A DNA stretch of 64,000 nt from Streptococcus parapneumoniae (lineage in GTDB: Bacteria; Bacillota; Bacilli; Lactobacillales; Streptococcaceae). How positions within the stretch are numbered: the first letter of the stretch is position 1; every line of letters starts with the position of its first letter. The notes under the pieces were generated by a model. It ran no database searches and was not told the origin of the DNA. It was given only the letters and a program-made list of their open reading frames with translations. The DNA lies in NCBI RefSeq assembly GCF_037076355.1, contig NZ_AP026968.1, forward strand, positions 2,000,501 through 2,064,500. Reading direction: 5' to 3'. Positions 48,814 through 59,029 of the stretch are shown in pieces. The position numbers and the translations under genes are program-made.

Positions 48814-49009
48814 ATACTCAATGAAAATCAAAGAGCAAACTAGGATACTAGCCGCAGGTTGCTCAAAGCACTGCTTTGGGGTTGTAGATAAGACTGACGA
48901 AGTCAGCTCAAAACACTGTTTTGAGGTTGTGGATAGAACTGACGAAGTCAGTAACCATATCTACGGCAAGACGACGTTGACACAGTTTGAAGAGATTTTC
49001 GAAGAGTAT
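48814..49009 (+). repeat. BOX element 5
   Basis: It runs from ATACTCAATGAAAATCAAAG to GATTTTCGAAGAGTAT with two boxB-type units (GACTGACGAAGTCAGC and AACTGACGAAGTCAG) and a variant of the boxA core (CTACGGCAAGACGACGTTGAC). Its last base is the first base of the stop codon of the convergent phosphatase gene. Confidence 0.95.
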
Positions 49010-49701
49010 TAAATAGAGGCTTCCTCCATCTTCTCACGTCCTAGTTCTCGGTAACTACGGTCACCAACAACCTCAACGCTAAACTGACCGTCCTCATATT
49101 CAAGAATCGTCACGCTACCATTATCGAGACCATGTGGATGCATACCATTGATCAGATAAACAATGGTTCCAATGGTCATTCCATGGCTGACAACGAGAGC
49201 ATTGCCTCCACCTTGTTCTTCCATTTCTTTGGCAATCGCTTCAAAACCTTCCTTGATTCGGCCACTGAGTTTTTCCCAGCCTTCAGCCCAACCAGCTGTA
49301 TCGACCTCTACCAAGCCCTCAGCCAGTTCAGCATAAGATAATTGGTGAACATGGTCCACATTAAAGATACGAGGAATAATGCCCATGAAAAGATCACCAT
49401 CATAAGCTCCATCAAAGCTACCAAAACACCATTCTCTGATCCGCTTGTCCATGCGATAAGGAATTTTTCCCTGCAAGCCAAGCTCGTCAAGGATAATTCC
49501 CATTGTCTGAATGGTGCGCCCAGAATCACTGGAATAAGCACGCTCAAACTGCAGACCAGATTCTCGCAAACCGATTCCTAACTCTTGAATCCCTCGTTCA
49601 CCTTCAGTTGTTAAGGGAGTATCGCTCCAACCTTGCGCGCGACCAATCGTGTTAAACATGGTCTTGCCATGACGTACCAAATACAATCGTACTTTTACCA
49701 T
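49009..49701 (-). CDS. Histidine phosphatase (phosphoglycerate mutase-like) family protein
   Basis: A 230-residue enzyme of the branch-1 histidine phosphatase superfamily. The phosphorylated His is in LVRHGKTMFNTIGRAQGW (about residues 8-25; RHG), and the second His in VVSHGMTIG near residue 170. Such enzymes are cofactor-dependent mutases or broad phosphatases; the sequence lacks the full glycolytic GpmA pattern, so a phosphatase role is more likely. An extended -10 TGATATAAT lies at 49724-49732. The stop codon abuts BOX element 5. Confidence 0.88.
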   Translation of the reverse strand: MVKVRLYLVRHGKTMFNTIGRAQGWSDTPLTTEGERGIQELGIGLRESGLQFERAYSSDSGRTIQTMGIILDELGLQGKIPYRMDKRIREWCFGSFDGAYDGDLFMGIIPRIFNVDHVHQLSYAELAEGLVEVDTAGWAEGWEKLSGRIKEGFEAIAKEMEEQGGGNALVVSHGMTIGTIVYLINGMHPHGLDNGSVTILEYEDGQFSVEVVGDRSYRELGREKMEEASI

Positions 49702-49741
49702 TTTCCGTCCTCCATTTGCTTCTATTATATCATGGATGATA

Positions 49742-49891
49742 AAACAAAAGCCACCCAGACAGGCGACTTTTGCAGGAGATTATTATGAAAAAGTTTAGGA
49801 GTTCTATTAAATAAAGATATTAGATGAAAATCAAATTCAAACTAAATCAGTGTTATCTGTTTCAAATAATATTAGGAGGTCTTTATTTAAT
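49742..49891 (-). ncRNA. CiaR-dependent small RNA (csRNA/ccn family), long copy 4
   Basis: About 150 bases on the minus strand, driven by a perfect CiaR box (49914-49930). It has the csRNA parts (AAATAAAG arms, ACCTCCTAA, TTTTTCATAATAATCTCCT, terminator AAAAGTCGCC-loop-GGGTGGCTTTT) but about 50 extra bases between the arms. One csRNA of pneumococci is known to be about 150 bases long, and this is probably its counterpart. The extra part includes ATGAAAATCAAATTCAAAC, identical to BOX sequence. Confidence 0.85.
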
Positions 49892-49897
49892 GATTAT

Positions 49898-49930
49898 AGT
49901 ATACACATCCAACCTTAAATAGAACTTAAA
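49898..49930 (-). promoter_or_regulatory. CiaR box and promoter of csRNA copy 4
   Basis: Minus strand TTTAAG-N5-TTTAAG (49914-49930), a perfect match to the CiaR consensus, ten bases, then TATACT (49898-49903). Confidence 0.92.
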
Positions 49931-49945
49931 ATTTCTCCTATTTTC

Positions 49946-51283
49946 TTAATTTTTAAAACTATGAATTGGTGCTGGGATTTGTCCTCCACGAGAGATAAAA
50001 TCAACAGACGAAGCTCCATTGACTTTCATTACTGGAGCTGTACCAAGAAGACCACCAAACTCAATCATATCGCCTTCTTTTCCTTTGGGAATGATACGTA
50101 CAGCTGTTGTTTTCATGTTAATGACACCAATTGCAGCCTCATCCGCAATCATAGCCGCAATGGTCTCAGCAGGTGTATCTTCTGGGATGGCAATCATATC
50201 CAAACCAACAGAACAGATAGCCGTCATGGCCTCCAGTTTTTCTAAATTAAGAGAGCCATTTTGCACTGCCGCAATCATACCCTCATCCTCAGAAACAGGG
50301 ATAAAGGCACCAGACAAACCACCAACTTGGTTGCAGGCCATCACTCCACCCTTCTTAACTTGGTCATTCAAGAGAGCCAAGGCAGCCGTCGTTCCGTGCG
50401 TACCAACTGTTTCTAGCCCCATTTCTTCAAGGACACGTGCCACAGAATCTCCAACCGCAGGAGTTGGTGCCAAACTCAAGTCCACAATACCAAACTCCAC
50501 ACCCAGTCTCTCACTGGCCAACTGACCAACCAATTGACCGATACGAGTGATTTTAAAGGCAGTCTTCTTAACTGTTTCTGCTACTACATCAAAGCTCTGT
50601 CCACGAACTTTTTCCAAGGCACGCTTGACCACGCCAGGACCAGAAACTCCGACATTGATGATAACATCTGCTTCCCCAACACCATGGAAGGCACCAGCCA
50701 TAAATGGATTGTCCTCAACAGCATTAGCGAACACAACCAACTTGGCCGCTCCCATATCTGATAGATTAGCCGTTTCCTTGATAACTCGTCCCATATCCGC
50801 CACAGCCGTCATATTGATACCAGACTTGGTTGAGCCGATATTGACTGACGAGCAGACCTTGTCCGTTTCAGCCAGAGCACGAGGAATAGAATTGATGAGA
50901 ATCTTATCTCCCTTTTGATAACCTTTTTGTACCAAGGCAGAGAAACCACCAATAAAGTCCACACCAATCTCTTTCGCAGCCTTATCAAGCGCTTTTGCCA
51001 GAACCACGTAGTCCGTCGCATCTGTCGCTGCCCCAATCAGAGAAATAGGAGTCACCGATACACGCTTATTAACGATTGGAATTCCCAACTCAGCTGCAAT
51101 TTCATCCCCAACAGCCACTAAATTAGCCGCCTTGGTCGTAATCTTTTGATAAATTTTCTCCGCAGCACGATTGATATCTGGATCGATACAGTCCAAAAGG
51201 GAAATTCCCATGGTAATGGTTCTAATATCGAAGTTTTGCTCCTCAATCATGGCGATAGTTTCCGTAACTTGTCTAATATCCAT
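49946..51283 (-). CDS. UPF0210/DUF711 (PFL family) protein
   Basis: A 445-residue protein of the DUF711/UPF0210 family, which is structurally related to pyruvate formate-lyase-like folds but has no established reaction. Conserved features include [31 protein letters not shown], and the C-terminal [16 protein letters not shown] two codons upstream overlaps the ribosome binding site AGGAGGT, so the ATG at 51283 is chosen. It is paired with the ACT-domain gene directly upstream (9-base gap), an arrangement conserved in many firmicutes. Confidence 0.9.
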   Translation of the reverse strand: MDIRQVTETIAMIEEQNFDIRTITMGISLLDCIDPDINRAAEKIYQKITTKAANLVAVGDEIAAELGIPIVNKRVSVTPISLIGAATDATDYVVLAKALDKAAKEIGVDFIGGFSALVQKGYQKGDKILINSIPRALAETDKVCSSVNIGSTKSGINMTAVADMGRVIKETANLSDMGAAKLVVFANAVEDNPFMAGAFHGVGEADVIINVGVSGPGVVKRALEKVRGQSFDVVAETVKKTAFKITRIGQLVGQLASERLGVEFGIVDLSLAPTPAVGDSVARVLEEMGLETVGTHGTTAALALLNDQVKKGGVMACNQVGGLSGAFIPVSEDEGMIAAVQNGSLNLEKLEAMTAICSVGLDMIAIPEDTPAETIAAMIADEAAIGVINMKTTAVRIIPKGKEGDMIEFGGLLGTAPVMKVNGASSVDFISRGGQIPAPIHSFKN

Positions 51284-51292
51284 GTGCACCTC

Positions 51293-51559
51293 CTAGATAT
51301 TATACATAGCTTCGAAAATCGCTGCACTCTGAATATTGATTTTTACATTCAAAGTTTGTCCAAAAGCTTCAAACTCATTTCGCAGATAAGTAAAATCTTG
51401 CTTTTCATCACTAGAGACAACAGCCATCATCGTGAAATATTCATCTAAGACAGTTTGAGAAATATCGTCTATGTTCAAACCCAATTCTGCAATTTTGCCA
51501 GAAACACCTGCAACAATTCCAGATTTATCTTTACCAACAACAGTTATAATCGCTTTCAT
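51293..51559 (-). CDS. ACT-domain protein
   Basis: An 88-residue stand-alone ACT domain (MKAIITVVGKDKSGIVAGVS, with the Gly-x-Asp turn at the ligand site), a small regulatory fold that binds amino acids. The alternative TTG start at 51565 is less likely than the ATG at 51559. It leads the two-gene unit with the DUF711 protein and may regulate it. The extended -10 TGCTATACT (51622-51630, minus strand) is its probable promoter. Confidence 0.9.
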   Translation of the reverse strand: MKAIITVVGKDKSGIVAGVSGKIAELGLNIDDISQTVLDEYFTMMAVVSSDEKQDFTYLRNEFEAFGQTLNVKINIQSAAIFEAMYNI

Positions 51560-51647
51560 AAGCAAACTCCAATTCTTCTTTTAATAGGAAACCTGAACAT
51601 TAAACAGGATTCTTTTCAAATAGTATAGCATAATTCTAACGAAAATA

Positions 51648-51710
51648 CTCAAAAACGCCTGCTTACGAAGTTGTTCTTAAGCAAAAAACAATTTCGTAAA
51701 CAAGCGTCTA
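51648..51710 (-). terminator. Terminator of the alpha operon (after rplQ)
   Basis: On the minus strand TTACGAAATTGTT pairs with AACAACTTCGTAA (one mismatch), extended by GCTTG/CAGGC, and is followed by GTTTTTGAG. A second hairpin CCGCTAGGA/TCCTAGCGG lies nearer rplQ at 51743-51767. Confidence 0.8.
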
Positions 51711-51823
51711 CTATCCCAACTTATGATGAGTGTTCCCGCTAGGACCGAAATCCTAGCGGTAGACCAGAGCTAGACTAAGAGCACAAGACTCCATCATCAT
51801 AACACTCAACAAAATTGATGATT

Positions 51824-52210
51824 TTATACTAATTCGATAATCGCCATTGGCGCTGCATCACCACGACGTGGTTCAGTTTTAAGGATACGAGTGTATCCAC
51901 CGTTACGTTCAGCATAACGAGGTGCGATTTCTGAGAACAATTTTTGAAGTGCTGTAGTAGAAGTGTACTTATCAGTTGCTTCATCATAGTTTTCAGATGC
52001 GATTTCATTACGTACGAAAGCAGCTGCTTGACGACGTGCATGCAAATCACCACGTTTACCTAGAGTAATCATTTTTTCAACAGTTTTACGGATTTCTTTA
52101 GCACGAGCTTCAGTTGTCACGATTGATTCGTTGATCAAAAGGTCAGTTGTCAAATCACGAAGCATTGCTTTACGCTGTGAGCTAGTGCGTCCTAGTTTAC
52201 GGTAAGCCAT
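51824..52210 (-). CDS. rplQ: 50S ribosomal protein L17
   Basis: A 128-residue large-subunit protein near the peptide exit. It starts [20 protein letters not shown] and ends [12 protein letters not shown], both standard. It is the last gene of the infA-rpmJ-rpsM-rpsK-rpoA-rplQ string, 11 bases after rpoA, followed by a strong double hairpin. Confidence 0.98.
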   Translation of the reverse strand: MAYRKLGRTSSQRKAMLRDLTTDLLINESIVTTEARAKEIRKTVEKMITLGKRGDLHARRQAAAFVRNEIASENYDEATDKYTSTTALQKLFSEIAPRYAERNGGYTRILKTEPRRGDAAPMAIIELV

Positions 52211-52221
52211 TTATTCCTCCT

Positions 52222-53157
52222 TTATTTATCTTTTAATCCAAGACCCAAATCAATGAGTTTGAGTTTCACTTCTTCCAAACTCTTGCGTCCAAGATTTCGT
52301 ACTTTCATCATCTCTGCTTCAGATTTTTCTGTCAAATCATGCACAGTATTGATACCGGCACGTTTTAAACAGTTGTATGAACGCACAGACAAGTCCAGTT
52401 CCTCAATCGTACGATCCAAAATACGGTCGTCAGATTCAGTATCAGCTTCTTTCATCACTTCAGTTGACTTAGCAATCTCAGTAAGATTTGTAAACAAATC
52501 AAGATGTTCTGTCAAAATACGTGCTGAAAGCCCTAAAGCATCTTCTGGAATAATTGTTCCATTTGTCAAGATTTCAAGGGTTAATTTGTCAAATCCATCA
52601 TTGCTACCTACACGAGCAGGTTCCACTTGATAGTTGACTTTTGTAACTGGTGTATAAATAGAATCTACAGCAAGTGTTCCAACTGGTGCATTATCTTTTT
52701 TATTTTCATCAGCAGGTACATATCCACGACCACTGTTAACAGTCATAGTCGCTTTTAGGGAAGAACCTTCACCGATTGTAAAGAGATAATGATCTGGATT
52801 TACAATTTCAATATCGCTATCTGTCAAAATGTCACCAGCTGTTACTTCAGCAGGACCTTCAACATCTAGTTCGATGATTTTTTCGTCTTCAACGTACGAT
52901 TTCACTGCAATTCCTTTAATGTTCAGAATGATTTGCATCACGTCTTCACGAACACCTGGAACTGTGTCAAACTCATGTAACACACCATCAATATTGATAG
53001 ATGTCACAGCTGCTCCTGGTAGAGAAGCTAGAAGTACACGACGAAGAGAGTTACCAAGAGTTGTACCGTAGCCACGTTCAAGTGGTTCAATTACAAACTT
53101 GCCATAATCTTTATTTTCATCAATTTTTGTTATATTTGGTTTTTCAAACTCGATCAT
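52222..53157 (-). CDS. rpoA: RNA polymerase alpha subunit
   Basis: A 311-residue subunit. The N-terminal domain (1-230) with [16 protein letters not shown] dimerises and holds beta and beta-prime; the C-terminal domain (about 245-311, [20 protein letters not shown]) binds UP elements and activators. In the alpha operon, 42 bases downstream of rpsK. Confidence 0.99.
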
Positions 53158-53199
53158 TTAGTTACTCCCTCTTAAACGAAAAGCAGTGTAATGCGATGA

Positions 53200-53583
53200 T
53201 TATACACGGCGACGTTTTGGAGGACGAGCACCATTGTGTGGCACTGGAGTCACATCACGAATTGCTGTTACTTCAAGACCAGCGGCAGCAAGCGCACGAA
53301 TAGCTGACTCACGACCAGAACCTGGACCTTTTACAGTAACTTCAACTGATTTAAGACCGTGTTCTTGTGCAGATTTAGCAGCAGCTTCAGAAGCCATTTG
53401 AGCAGCGAATGGTGTAGATTTACGAGAACCTTTGAAACCAAGAGCACCAGCTGATGACCAAGCAATTGCATTACCATGCACATCAGTAATCATAACAATA
53501 GTGTTATTAAATGTAGCGTGAATATGAGCAATACCAGATTCGATATTCTTTTTCACACGACGTTTACGTGTTGGTTTAGCCAA
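53200..53583 (-). CDS. rpsK: 30S ribosomal protein S11
   Basis: A 127-residue platform protein ([19 protein letters not shown]-terminal [12 protein letters not shown]). It follows rpsM by 17 bases. Full length, no unusual residues. Confidence 0.98.
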
Positions 53584-53600
53584 GACTTTTACCTCCTATA

Positions 53601-53966
53601 TTATTTTTTCTTACCAGCAATCGCAACAGCTTTACCTTTACGAGTGCGAGCGTTGTTTTTAGTGTTTTGTCCACGGACAGGAAGTCCACGACGGTGACGG
53701 ATACCACGGTATGAACCGATTTCCATCAAACGTTTAATATTCAAGTTTACTTCACGACGAAGGTCACCTTCAACTTTGATTGCATCCACTTCACGACGGA
53801 TAGCATCTTCTTGATCTGATGTAAGATCACGTACACGAACATCTTCTGAGATTCCAGCAGCAGCCAAAATTTTCTTAGATGTTGCAAGTCCGATACCATA
53901 AACATAAGTCAATGAGATTACTACGCGTTTGTCATTTGGAATGTCAACTCCAGCAATACGAGCCAT
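53601..53966 (-). CDS. rpsM: 30S ribosomal protein S13
   Basis: A 121-residue head protein contacting the P-site tRNA and the large subunit. It starts [20 protein letters not shown] and has the typical basic end ([16 protein letters not shown]). It lies 17 bases after rpmJ. Confidence 0.98.
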
Positions 53967-53983
53967 GTTTTCTCCTTTCTATC

Positions 53984-54100
53984 TTATCCTTGACGTTGTT
54001 TGTGTTTTGGATTTGCTGGGCAAATTACCATAACACGACCATTACGACGAATAACTTTACAGTATTCGCAAATTGGTTTGACCGATGGTCTTACTTTCAT
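53984..54100 (-). CDS. rpmJ: 50S ribosomal protein L36
   Basis: A 38-residue protein ([20 protein letters not shown], ending KHKQRQG) with the zinc ligands C11, C14, C27 and H33, so it is the zinc-binding form. It lies between infA and rpsM. Confidence 0.97.
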
Positions 54101-54124
54101 TTCTTATCCCTCCAAGTTTTTCGA

Positions 54125-54343
54125 TTATTTAAAGCGGTAAGTGATACGTCCACGTGTCAAGTCATATGGACTCATTTCGACAGTAACACGATCTCCCGCT
54201 AAAATACGAATATAGTTTTTACGAATTTTACCAGAAACTGTTGCTAAAATCTGATGTCCATTTTCAAGTTCAACCGTAAACATTGCATTCGGCATTGTAT
54301 CAACTACTTTGCCTTCAACTTCAATCACATCGTCTTTTGCCAC
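54125..54343 (-). CDS. infA: Translation initiation factor IF-1
   Basis: A 72-residue OB-fold factor that occupies the A site during initiation. It starts with GTG (54341-54343): [18 protein letters not shown] follows directly and GGAGGTG lies eight bases before. The longer frame upstream is an artefact. It is the first gene after the alpha-operon promoter. Confidence 0.97.
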   Translation of the reverse strand: MAKDDVIEVEGKVVDTMPNAMFTVELENGHQILATVSGKIRKNYIRILAGDRVTVEMSPYDLTRGRITYRFK

Positions 54344-54416
54344 GCAAAAGCACCTCCATAAATTTCGATTCGATGCCTCTAGACACAGAGACAACAATTA
54401 TAAGTCAGACTATCTC

Positions 54417-54445
54417 AGTATAACATTTATAGCGAATTTTTGCAA
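54417..54445 (-). promoter_or_regulatory. Promoter upstream of infA
   Basis: Minus strand TTGCAA (54440-54445), 17 bases, TATACT (54417-54422), with TG one base before the -10. It would give infA through rplQ independent expression from the upstream spc genes. Confidence 0.75.
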
Positions 54446-54459
54446 GTGTGAAAAACGCT

Positions 54460-55098
54460 TTATTTCAAATTTGTCAATACTTTTTCGATATCTGAGAAGA
54501 CATCATTGATATCTTGATTACCTTCGATGTCATGAACCAAACCTTTGGCACGGTAGTGAGCAATGATTGGTTCCCCTTGAGCAATATTCACATCCAAACG
54601 ACGTTTTACTGTCTCAGGCTTATCATCTTCACGTTGGTAGTAATCTTCTTCTTTATAGTCAACTGGTGGGTTAAAGACCTTATGGAAAGTTTCTCCAGTT
54701 ACGCGGTGGATGATACGGCCACTCAAACGTTCCAAGAGGCTGTCAGGATTCACTTCAATGTTGATGACACCTTCTAGTTCAATGCCAAGTTCAGCCAATG
54801 TTTTGTCCAAGGCATGAGCTTGTTCGATTGTACGTGGGTAACCATCCAACAAGAATCCTGTTTCTTTAATATCATCTTGTGAAAGACGTTCTTTTACGAT
54901 CCCATTTGTAACTTCATCAGGAACCAATTCACCCTTGTCAATATATAACTTAGCAAGAACACCCATTTCAGTTTGATTTGCCATTGCAGCGCGGAACATA
55001 TCACCTGTTGAGATATGTGCAACATGGAATTGTTCTACGATTTTCGCTGCTTGAGTTCCCTTACCTGCACCCGGTAAGCCCATAATCAAAAGATTCAT
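54460..55098 (-). CDS. adk: Adenylate kinase
   Basis: A 212-residue enzyme making two ADP from ATP and AMP. P-loop [11 protein letters not shown] (residues 7-17), AMP-binding region [17 protein letters not shown], and the LID from about 125 ([13 protein letters not shown]). The LID lacks the four-Cys zinc motif found in many Gram-positive enzymes, which is normal for streptococci. It lies downstream of secY. Confidence 0.98.
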   Translation of the reverse strand: MNLLIMGLPGAGKGTQAAKIVEQFHVAHISTGDMFRAAMANQTEMGVLAKLYIDKGELVPDEVTNGIVKERLSQDDIKETGFLLDGYPRTIEQAHALDKTLAELGIELEGVINIEVNPDSLLERLSGRIIHRVTGETFHKVFNPPVDYKEEDYYQREDDKPETVKRRLDVNIAQGEPIIAHYRAKGLVHDIEGNQDINDVFSDIEKVLTNLK

Positions 55099-55182
55099 GA
55101 TCTGATCTCCTTATTTTATTTTTAAATAGAAGCAAAAAATCTTTTCACCCCTATTTAAAAACAAAATAGAAGAGGGGAGACC

Positions 55183-55206
55183 AAACTCTCACAAATGTCA
55201 GAGTTT
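55183..55206 (-). other. Hairpin between secY and adk
   Basis: AAACTCT and AGAGTTT form a 7-base-pair stem with a ten-base loop, and the flanking GGGGAG and CTCC can extend it. There is no run of T; it may be a processing or attenuation site. Confidence 0.4.
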
Positions 55207-55248
55207 AAACCTCCACTCCCTCAGCATTTACTGACTCAGTAAATACTT

Positions 55249-56559
55249 TTATTCTGTTCTGTCCATGAAACCAACATACTTACGTTTCAATAGGTAACCT
55301 TCCAATTGTTTGATTCCTTCGATACCTGTAGAGATAATGATCAAGAGACTTGTTCCCCCAAAGGCAACAACATCAGAAAGACCAAATACATCTTTAGCTG
55401 CAATCGGCAAAATGGAAATCACACCAAGGAAGAGGGAACCAACAGTTGCAAGACGACGAAGAAGTTTAGACATATATTCTTCTGTACCTTTACCAGGACG
55501 AACTCCATGGATATAGGCACCGCTCTTTTGTAGGTTCTCTGCCGCTTTTTCAGGATTAATCTGTACAAACGTATAGAAGAATGTAAAGAGAATAATCAAT
55601 AAAGCATACATGGCAATACCAGTTGGAGAAGTGGTTGCCAACATCTCTTGTGCTACCCTTACCCAAGCCCAATCATGACCTGTAGCACTCAAAAACTGAA
55701 GAATCGCCGCAGGCGCTGCAGTAATCGAACTGGCAAAGATAACAGGAATAACTCCAGCAGGGTTTACCTTCAATGGAAGGTAAGAGCTAGATGGAGCACC
55801 TTGTGCAACCTTAGTATATTGGATTGGAATTTTGTATTCTGCTTGTTGAACATAAGTTGTAAAGTAAATAATCAACAATACAGTAATAATCAAAATGATT
55901 ACGAAAATGATAGATGAAGTGATACGGCTACTTGGGACGTTCACAAAGTAGTCCACATAGATGCCCTGAATCATCTCTGGAATTGAGGCAACAATCCCGG
56001 CAAAGATAATCATGGAAACACCGTTTCCGTATCCCTTATCTGTAATTTGCTCACCCAACCAAGTGACAATCATACTACCAGCTGTTAAGATGATACCAAT
56101 CGTCAGAAAAACTTGTGGAGTTAAAGCAGTTTTAATCAATTGAGCTCCAGCCAAGGTATTAAAACCAGCTGTAATCCCGATAGATTGCACAAAAGCGAGA
56201 ACTAGAGCAATATAACGAGTGGCTTGATTCAATTTTCTTCGGCCTACTTCCCCTTGTTTTCCCCACTCTACAAACTTGGGTAAAATATCCATTTGCAAGA
56301 GCTGGACAACAATAGAAGCGGTGATATAAGGACTAACTCCTAGGGCAAAAATCGAAAAGTTTTTTAGGGCATTCCCTGAGACCAAGCTCAACATGTTTAA
56401 GAAGGATAATCCACTTAAAGCATTCAAGCTATTGGCATTCACACCAGGAACTGTAATGCTAGTCCCGATACGAAAGACCAAAACGATAAAAATTGTAAAT
56501 AAAATTTTTGATCGAACCTGCTTGACTTTAAGAGCTTCTCTTAATAATTTAAAAAACAT
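55249..56559 (-). CDS. secY: Preprotein translocase subunit SecY
   Basis: A 436-residue membrane channel with ten spans that carries secreted and membrane proteins with SecE/SecG and SecA. Typical segments are GVNANSLNALSGLSFLNML (plug region), NGVSMIIFAGI and the cytoplasmic loop RPGKGTEEYM. It begins 12 bases after rplO in the spc operon. This is the housekeeping SecY, not the accessory SecY2. Confidence 0.98.
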   Translation of the reverse strand: MFFKLLREALKVKQVRSKILFTIFIVLVFRIGTSITVPGVNANSLNALSGLSFLNMLSLVSGNALKNFSIFALGVSPYITASIVVQLLQMDILPKFVEWGKQGEVGRRKLNQATRYIALVLAFVQSIGITAGFNTLAGAQLIKTALTPQVFLTIGIILTAGSMIVTWLGEQITDKGYGNGVSMIIFAGIVASIPEMIQGIYVDYFVNVPSSRITSSIIFVIILIITVLLIIYFTTYVQQAEYKIPIQYTKVAQGAPSSSYLPLKVNPAGVIPVIFASSITAAPAAILQFLSATGHDWAWVRVAQEMLATTSPTGIAMYALLIILFTFFYTFVQINPEKAAENLQKSGAYIHGVRPGKGTEEYMSKLLRRLATVGSLFLGVISILPIAAKDVFGLSDVVAFGGTSLLIIISTGIEGIKQLEGYLLKRKYVGFMDRTE

Positions 56560-56571
56560 AGGTCACCTCTC

Positions 56572-57012
56572 TTAGATGACTTCTACTGAACCACCTTTAG
56601 CAGTGATAGCTTCTTCAGCTGATTTAGAGAATTTAGCTGCTTTCACAGTCAATTTCTTAGTCAACTCACCGTTACCAAGAATTTTAATACCTGATTTTTC
56701 AGCTTTAACAATTCCTGCTTCGATAAGAACAACTGGAGTTACTTCAGCACCATCTTCAAAGACGTTCAATTGGTCAAGGTTCACAATTGCGTATTCTTTA
56801 GCGTTGATGTTAGTGAATCCACGTTTTGGAAGACGACGGAACAATGGAGTTTGTCCACCTTCAAAACCAAGGCGAACTCCGCCACCGCTACGAGCTTTTT
56901 GACCTTTTTGACCACGACCAGATGTTTTACCGTTACCTGATGAAGTACCACGACCAACGCGGTTACGTACTTTACGAGAACCTTCTGCAGGTTTCAATTC
57001 ATGAAGTTTCAT
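56572..57012 (-). CDS. rplO: 50S ribosomal protein L15
   Basis: A 146-residue late-assembly protein with the Gly-rich N-terminus ([20 protein letters not shown]). It lies 144 bases after rpmD, and the gap holds a perfect hairpin. Confidence 0.98.
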   Translation of the reverse strand: MKLHELKPAEGSRKVRNRVGRGTSSGNGKTSGRGQKGQKARSGGGVRLGFEGGQTPLFRRLPKRGFTNINAKEYAIVNLDQLNVFEDGAEVTPVVLIEAGIVKAEKSGIKILGNGELTKKLTVKAAKFSKSAEEAITAKGGSVEVI

Positions 57013-57117
57013 TTTTATTTTCTCCTCTTTTGTAAAATGCTAGCGCCGATAAGGGAGAAAAGGTTGTCTCCCCCATCAACTCGCCTATACGACGTCATCA
57101 TAGATGACTATATCTAG

Positions 57118-57151
57118 TTTTAGGGGATGGTATAGTGCACATCCCCTAAAA
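57118..57151 (-). other. Perfect 12-base-pair hairpin between rpmD and rplO
   Basis: TTTTAGGGGATG, a ten-base loop and CATCCCCTAAAA. The stem is perfect and stable but sits inside the spc operon; on the minus strand there is no T run beyond the stem, so it is more likely a processing or partial attenuation signal than a full stop. Confidence 0.6.
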
Positions 57152-57156
57152 ATTCA

Positions 57157-57339
57157 TTAGTTTACTTCTTCAACTGTTACCAAGTGAGATACTGCTGTGA
57201 TCATACCACGGATAGCAGCGTTATCTTCTTTAATAACAGAGCTGTTCAATTTGCCAAGTCCAAGTGCTACAACAGTTTTACGTTGTGATGGAATGCGTCC
57301 GATTGGAGACTTAGTCAAAGTAATTTTAATTTGAGCCAT
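57157..57339 (-). CDS. rpmD: 50S ribosomal protein L30
   Basis: A 60-residue protein ([20 protein letters not shown]). The frame extends upstream, but the ATG at 57339 after AAAGGGGATAAA gives the standard protein and is chosen. It follows rpsE by 13 bases. Confidence 0.97.
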   Translation of the reverse strand: MAQIKITLTKSPIGRIPSQRKTVVALGLGKLNSSVIKEDNAAIRGMITAVSHLVTVEEVN

Positions 57340-57352
57340 TTTATCCCCTTTC

Positions 57353-57847
57353 TTATGCCAAATCAGAAACTGAAATACCACGAAGGGCAGCAACTTCTTC
57401 AGCGCGTTTCAATTGTTTCAAACCTTCAACAGTTGCACGAACAATGTTGATTGGAGTGTTAGAACCAAGTGATTTAGATGTAATATCTGCCACACCTGCC
57501 AATTCCACAACGGCACGAACTGCACCACCAGCGGCAACTCCAGAACCTTCTACAGCAGGTTTCAACAATACTTTAGCTCCACCGAATTCTGAAAGAACTT
57601 CGTGTGGGATTGTTGTTCCAACCATAGGAACTTCGATCAAGTTTTTCTTAGCATCATCTACTGCTTTACGGATTGCTTCTGGAACTTCTTGAGCTTTACC
57701 AGTACCAAATCCTACGCGACCGTTGTGGTCACCAACAACAACAAGAGCTGCGAAACGAAGACGACGTCCACCTTTAACAACTTTTGTAACACGGTTGACA
57801 GCAACTACGCGTTCTTCTAATTCAACTGCATTGTCTTTAAATGCCAT
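57353..57847 (-). CDS. rpsE: 30S ribosomal protein S5
   Basis: A 164-residue protein of the mRNA entry site and decoding fidelity. It has the double-stranded RNA-binding fold ([20 protein letters not shown]) and the loop with GTTIPHE. Full length. Confidence 0.98.
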   Translation of the reverse strand: MAFKDNAVELEERVVAVNRVTKVVKGGRRLRFAALVVVGDHNGRVGFGTGKAQEVPEAIRKAVDDAKKNLIEVPMVGTTIPHEVLSEFGGAKVLLKPAVEGSGVAAGGAVRAVVELAGVADITSKSLGSNTPINIVRATVEGLKQLKRAEEVAALRGISVSDLA

Positions 57848-57864
57848 TTTCTAGTGTCCTCCTA

Positions 57865-58221
57865 TTAGAATTTCAATCCGTTTTCACGAGCTGCATCAGC
57901 CAAAGCTTTCACACGTCCGTGATATAGATATCCACCGCGGTCGAACACCACTTCTGAAATACCTTTAGCGTTTGCACGTTCTGCAACGAGTTTACCGACA
58001 GCAACGGCTTGTTCAGTTTTAGTTCCTTTTGAAACTTCTTTGTCAAGAGTTGAAGCACTTGCGAGCGTTACACCCGCTACGTCATCAATCACTTGAGCGT
58101 AGATGCCTGTATTAGAACGGAATACGTTCAAACGTGGGCGATCAGCAGTTCCAGAGAGTTTTCCGCGAACGCGACGGTGGCGTTTTTGGCGGAGTTTGTT
58201 TTTATCTGGTTTTGAAATCAC
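57865..58221 (-). CDS. rplR: 50S ribosomal protein L18
   Basis: A 118-residue 5S rRNA-binding protein. The start is the GTG at 58221 ([19 protein letters not shown] follows), nine bases after AGAGGTG; the longer upstream frame is not used. It ends AARENGLKF. Confidence 0.96.
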
Positions 58222-58304
58222 AGTTTTCACCTCTTTAGTTTTAAATCGTGTGCTATGCACAAAGTTGGAAAATAGGTTGGTGGTTGAAAATCAACCACTC
58301 AACA

Positions 58305-58841
58305 TTATTTACCTGTTTTACCTTCTTTACGGCGAACGAATTCACCAACGTAACGGATACCTTTACCTTTATATGGTTCTGGTGAACGAAGGCTACGTAC
58401 GTAAGCAGCTGTTTGCCCAACTACTTCTTTTGAAATTCCGCTAACAACGATTGTTGTTGGGTTTGGAAGTTCAAAAGTAATTCCTTCTGGAGCTTCAACT
58501 TCGTCTGGATGAGATTTACCAACAGCCAAAACAAGTTTAGATCCTTGAAGTTGTGCACGGTAACCAACCCCGCGCATTTCAAGTTCTTTCTTGAATCCTT
58601 CTGATACACCAACAACCATGTTGTTCAAAAGGGCACGAGTAGTTCCGTGGATAGTTTTCATTTCTTTTGAATCGTTTGGACGGTGAAGAGTTACTTCAGT
58701 GCCTTCCACACGGATTTCAATATCTTTTGAGAACTCACGAGTAAGTTCTCCTTTAGGTCCTTTTACAGTTACAAGGTTGTCATTGTTAGTGAGTTCAACA
58801 CCAGCAGGCAACACGATAACTTTATTACCAATACGTGACAT
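58305..58841 (-). CDS. rplF: 50S ribosomal protein L6
   Basis: A 178-residue protein near the GTPase centre ([17 protein letters not shown], ending [13 protein letters not shown]), with two repeated alpha/beta domains. It is 188 bases downstream of rpsH; that gap holds small palindromes (AAATCGA/TCGATTT near 58902-58916) but no gene. Confidence 0.98.
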   Translation of the reverse strand: MSRIGNKVIVLPAGVELTNNDNLVTVKGPKGELTREFSKDIEIRVEGTEVTLHRPNDSKEMKTIHGTTRALLNNMVVGVSEGFKKELEMRGVGYRAQLQGSKLVLAVGKSHPDEVEAPEGITFELPNPTTIVVSGISKEVVGQTAAYVRSLRSPEPYKGKGIRYVGEFVRRKEGKTGK

Positions 58842-59029
58842 GTTTATTTTCTCCTGTTAAATTGTCAGGCCAGAACGGCCAGTTTTCACGGGGGCTAAAT
58901 CGATTTCTCGATTTAAAGGAACATTTAGGTTTCAATTTCAAAGTGAATCTAGGCATCGTCTCGCAGGCATAACTTTGGGTTAGGCAAGAGACGATAACGA
59001 AGAGTCACAAAGAAATTGGGAGCTAAATA

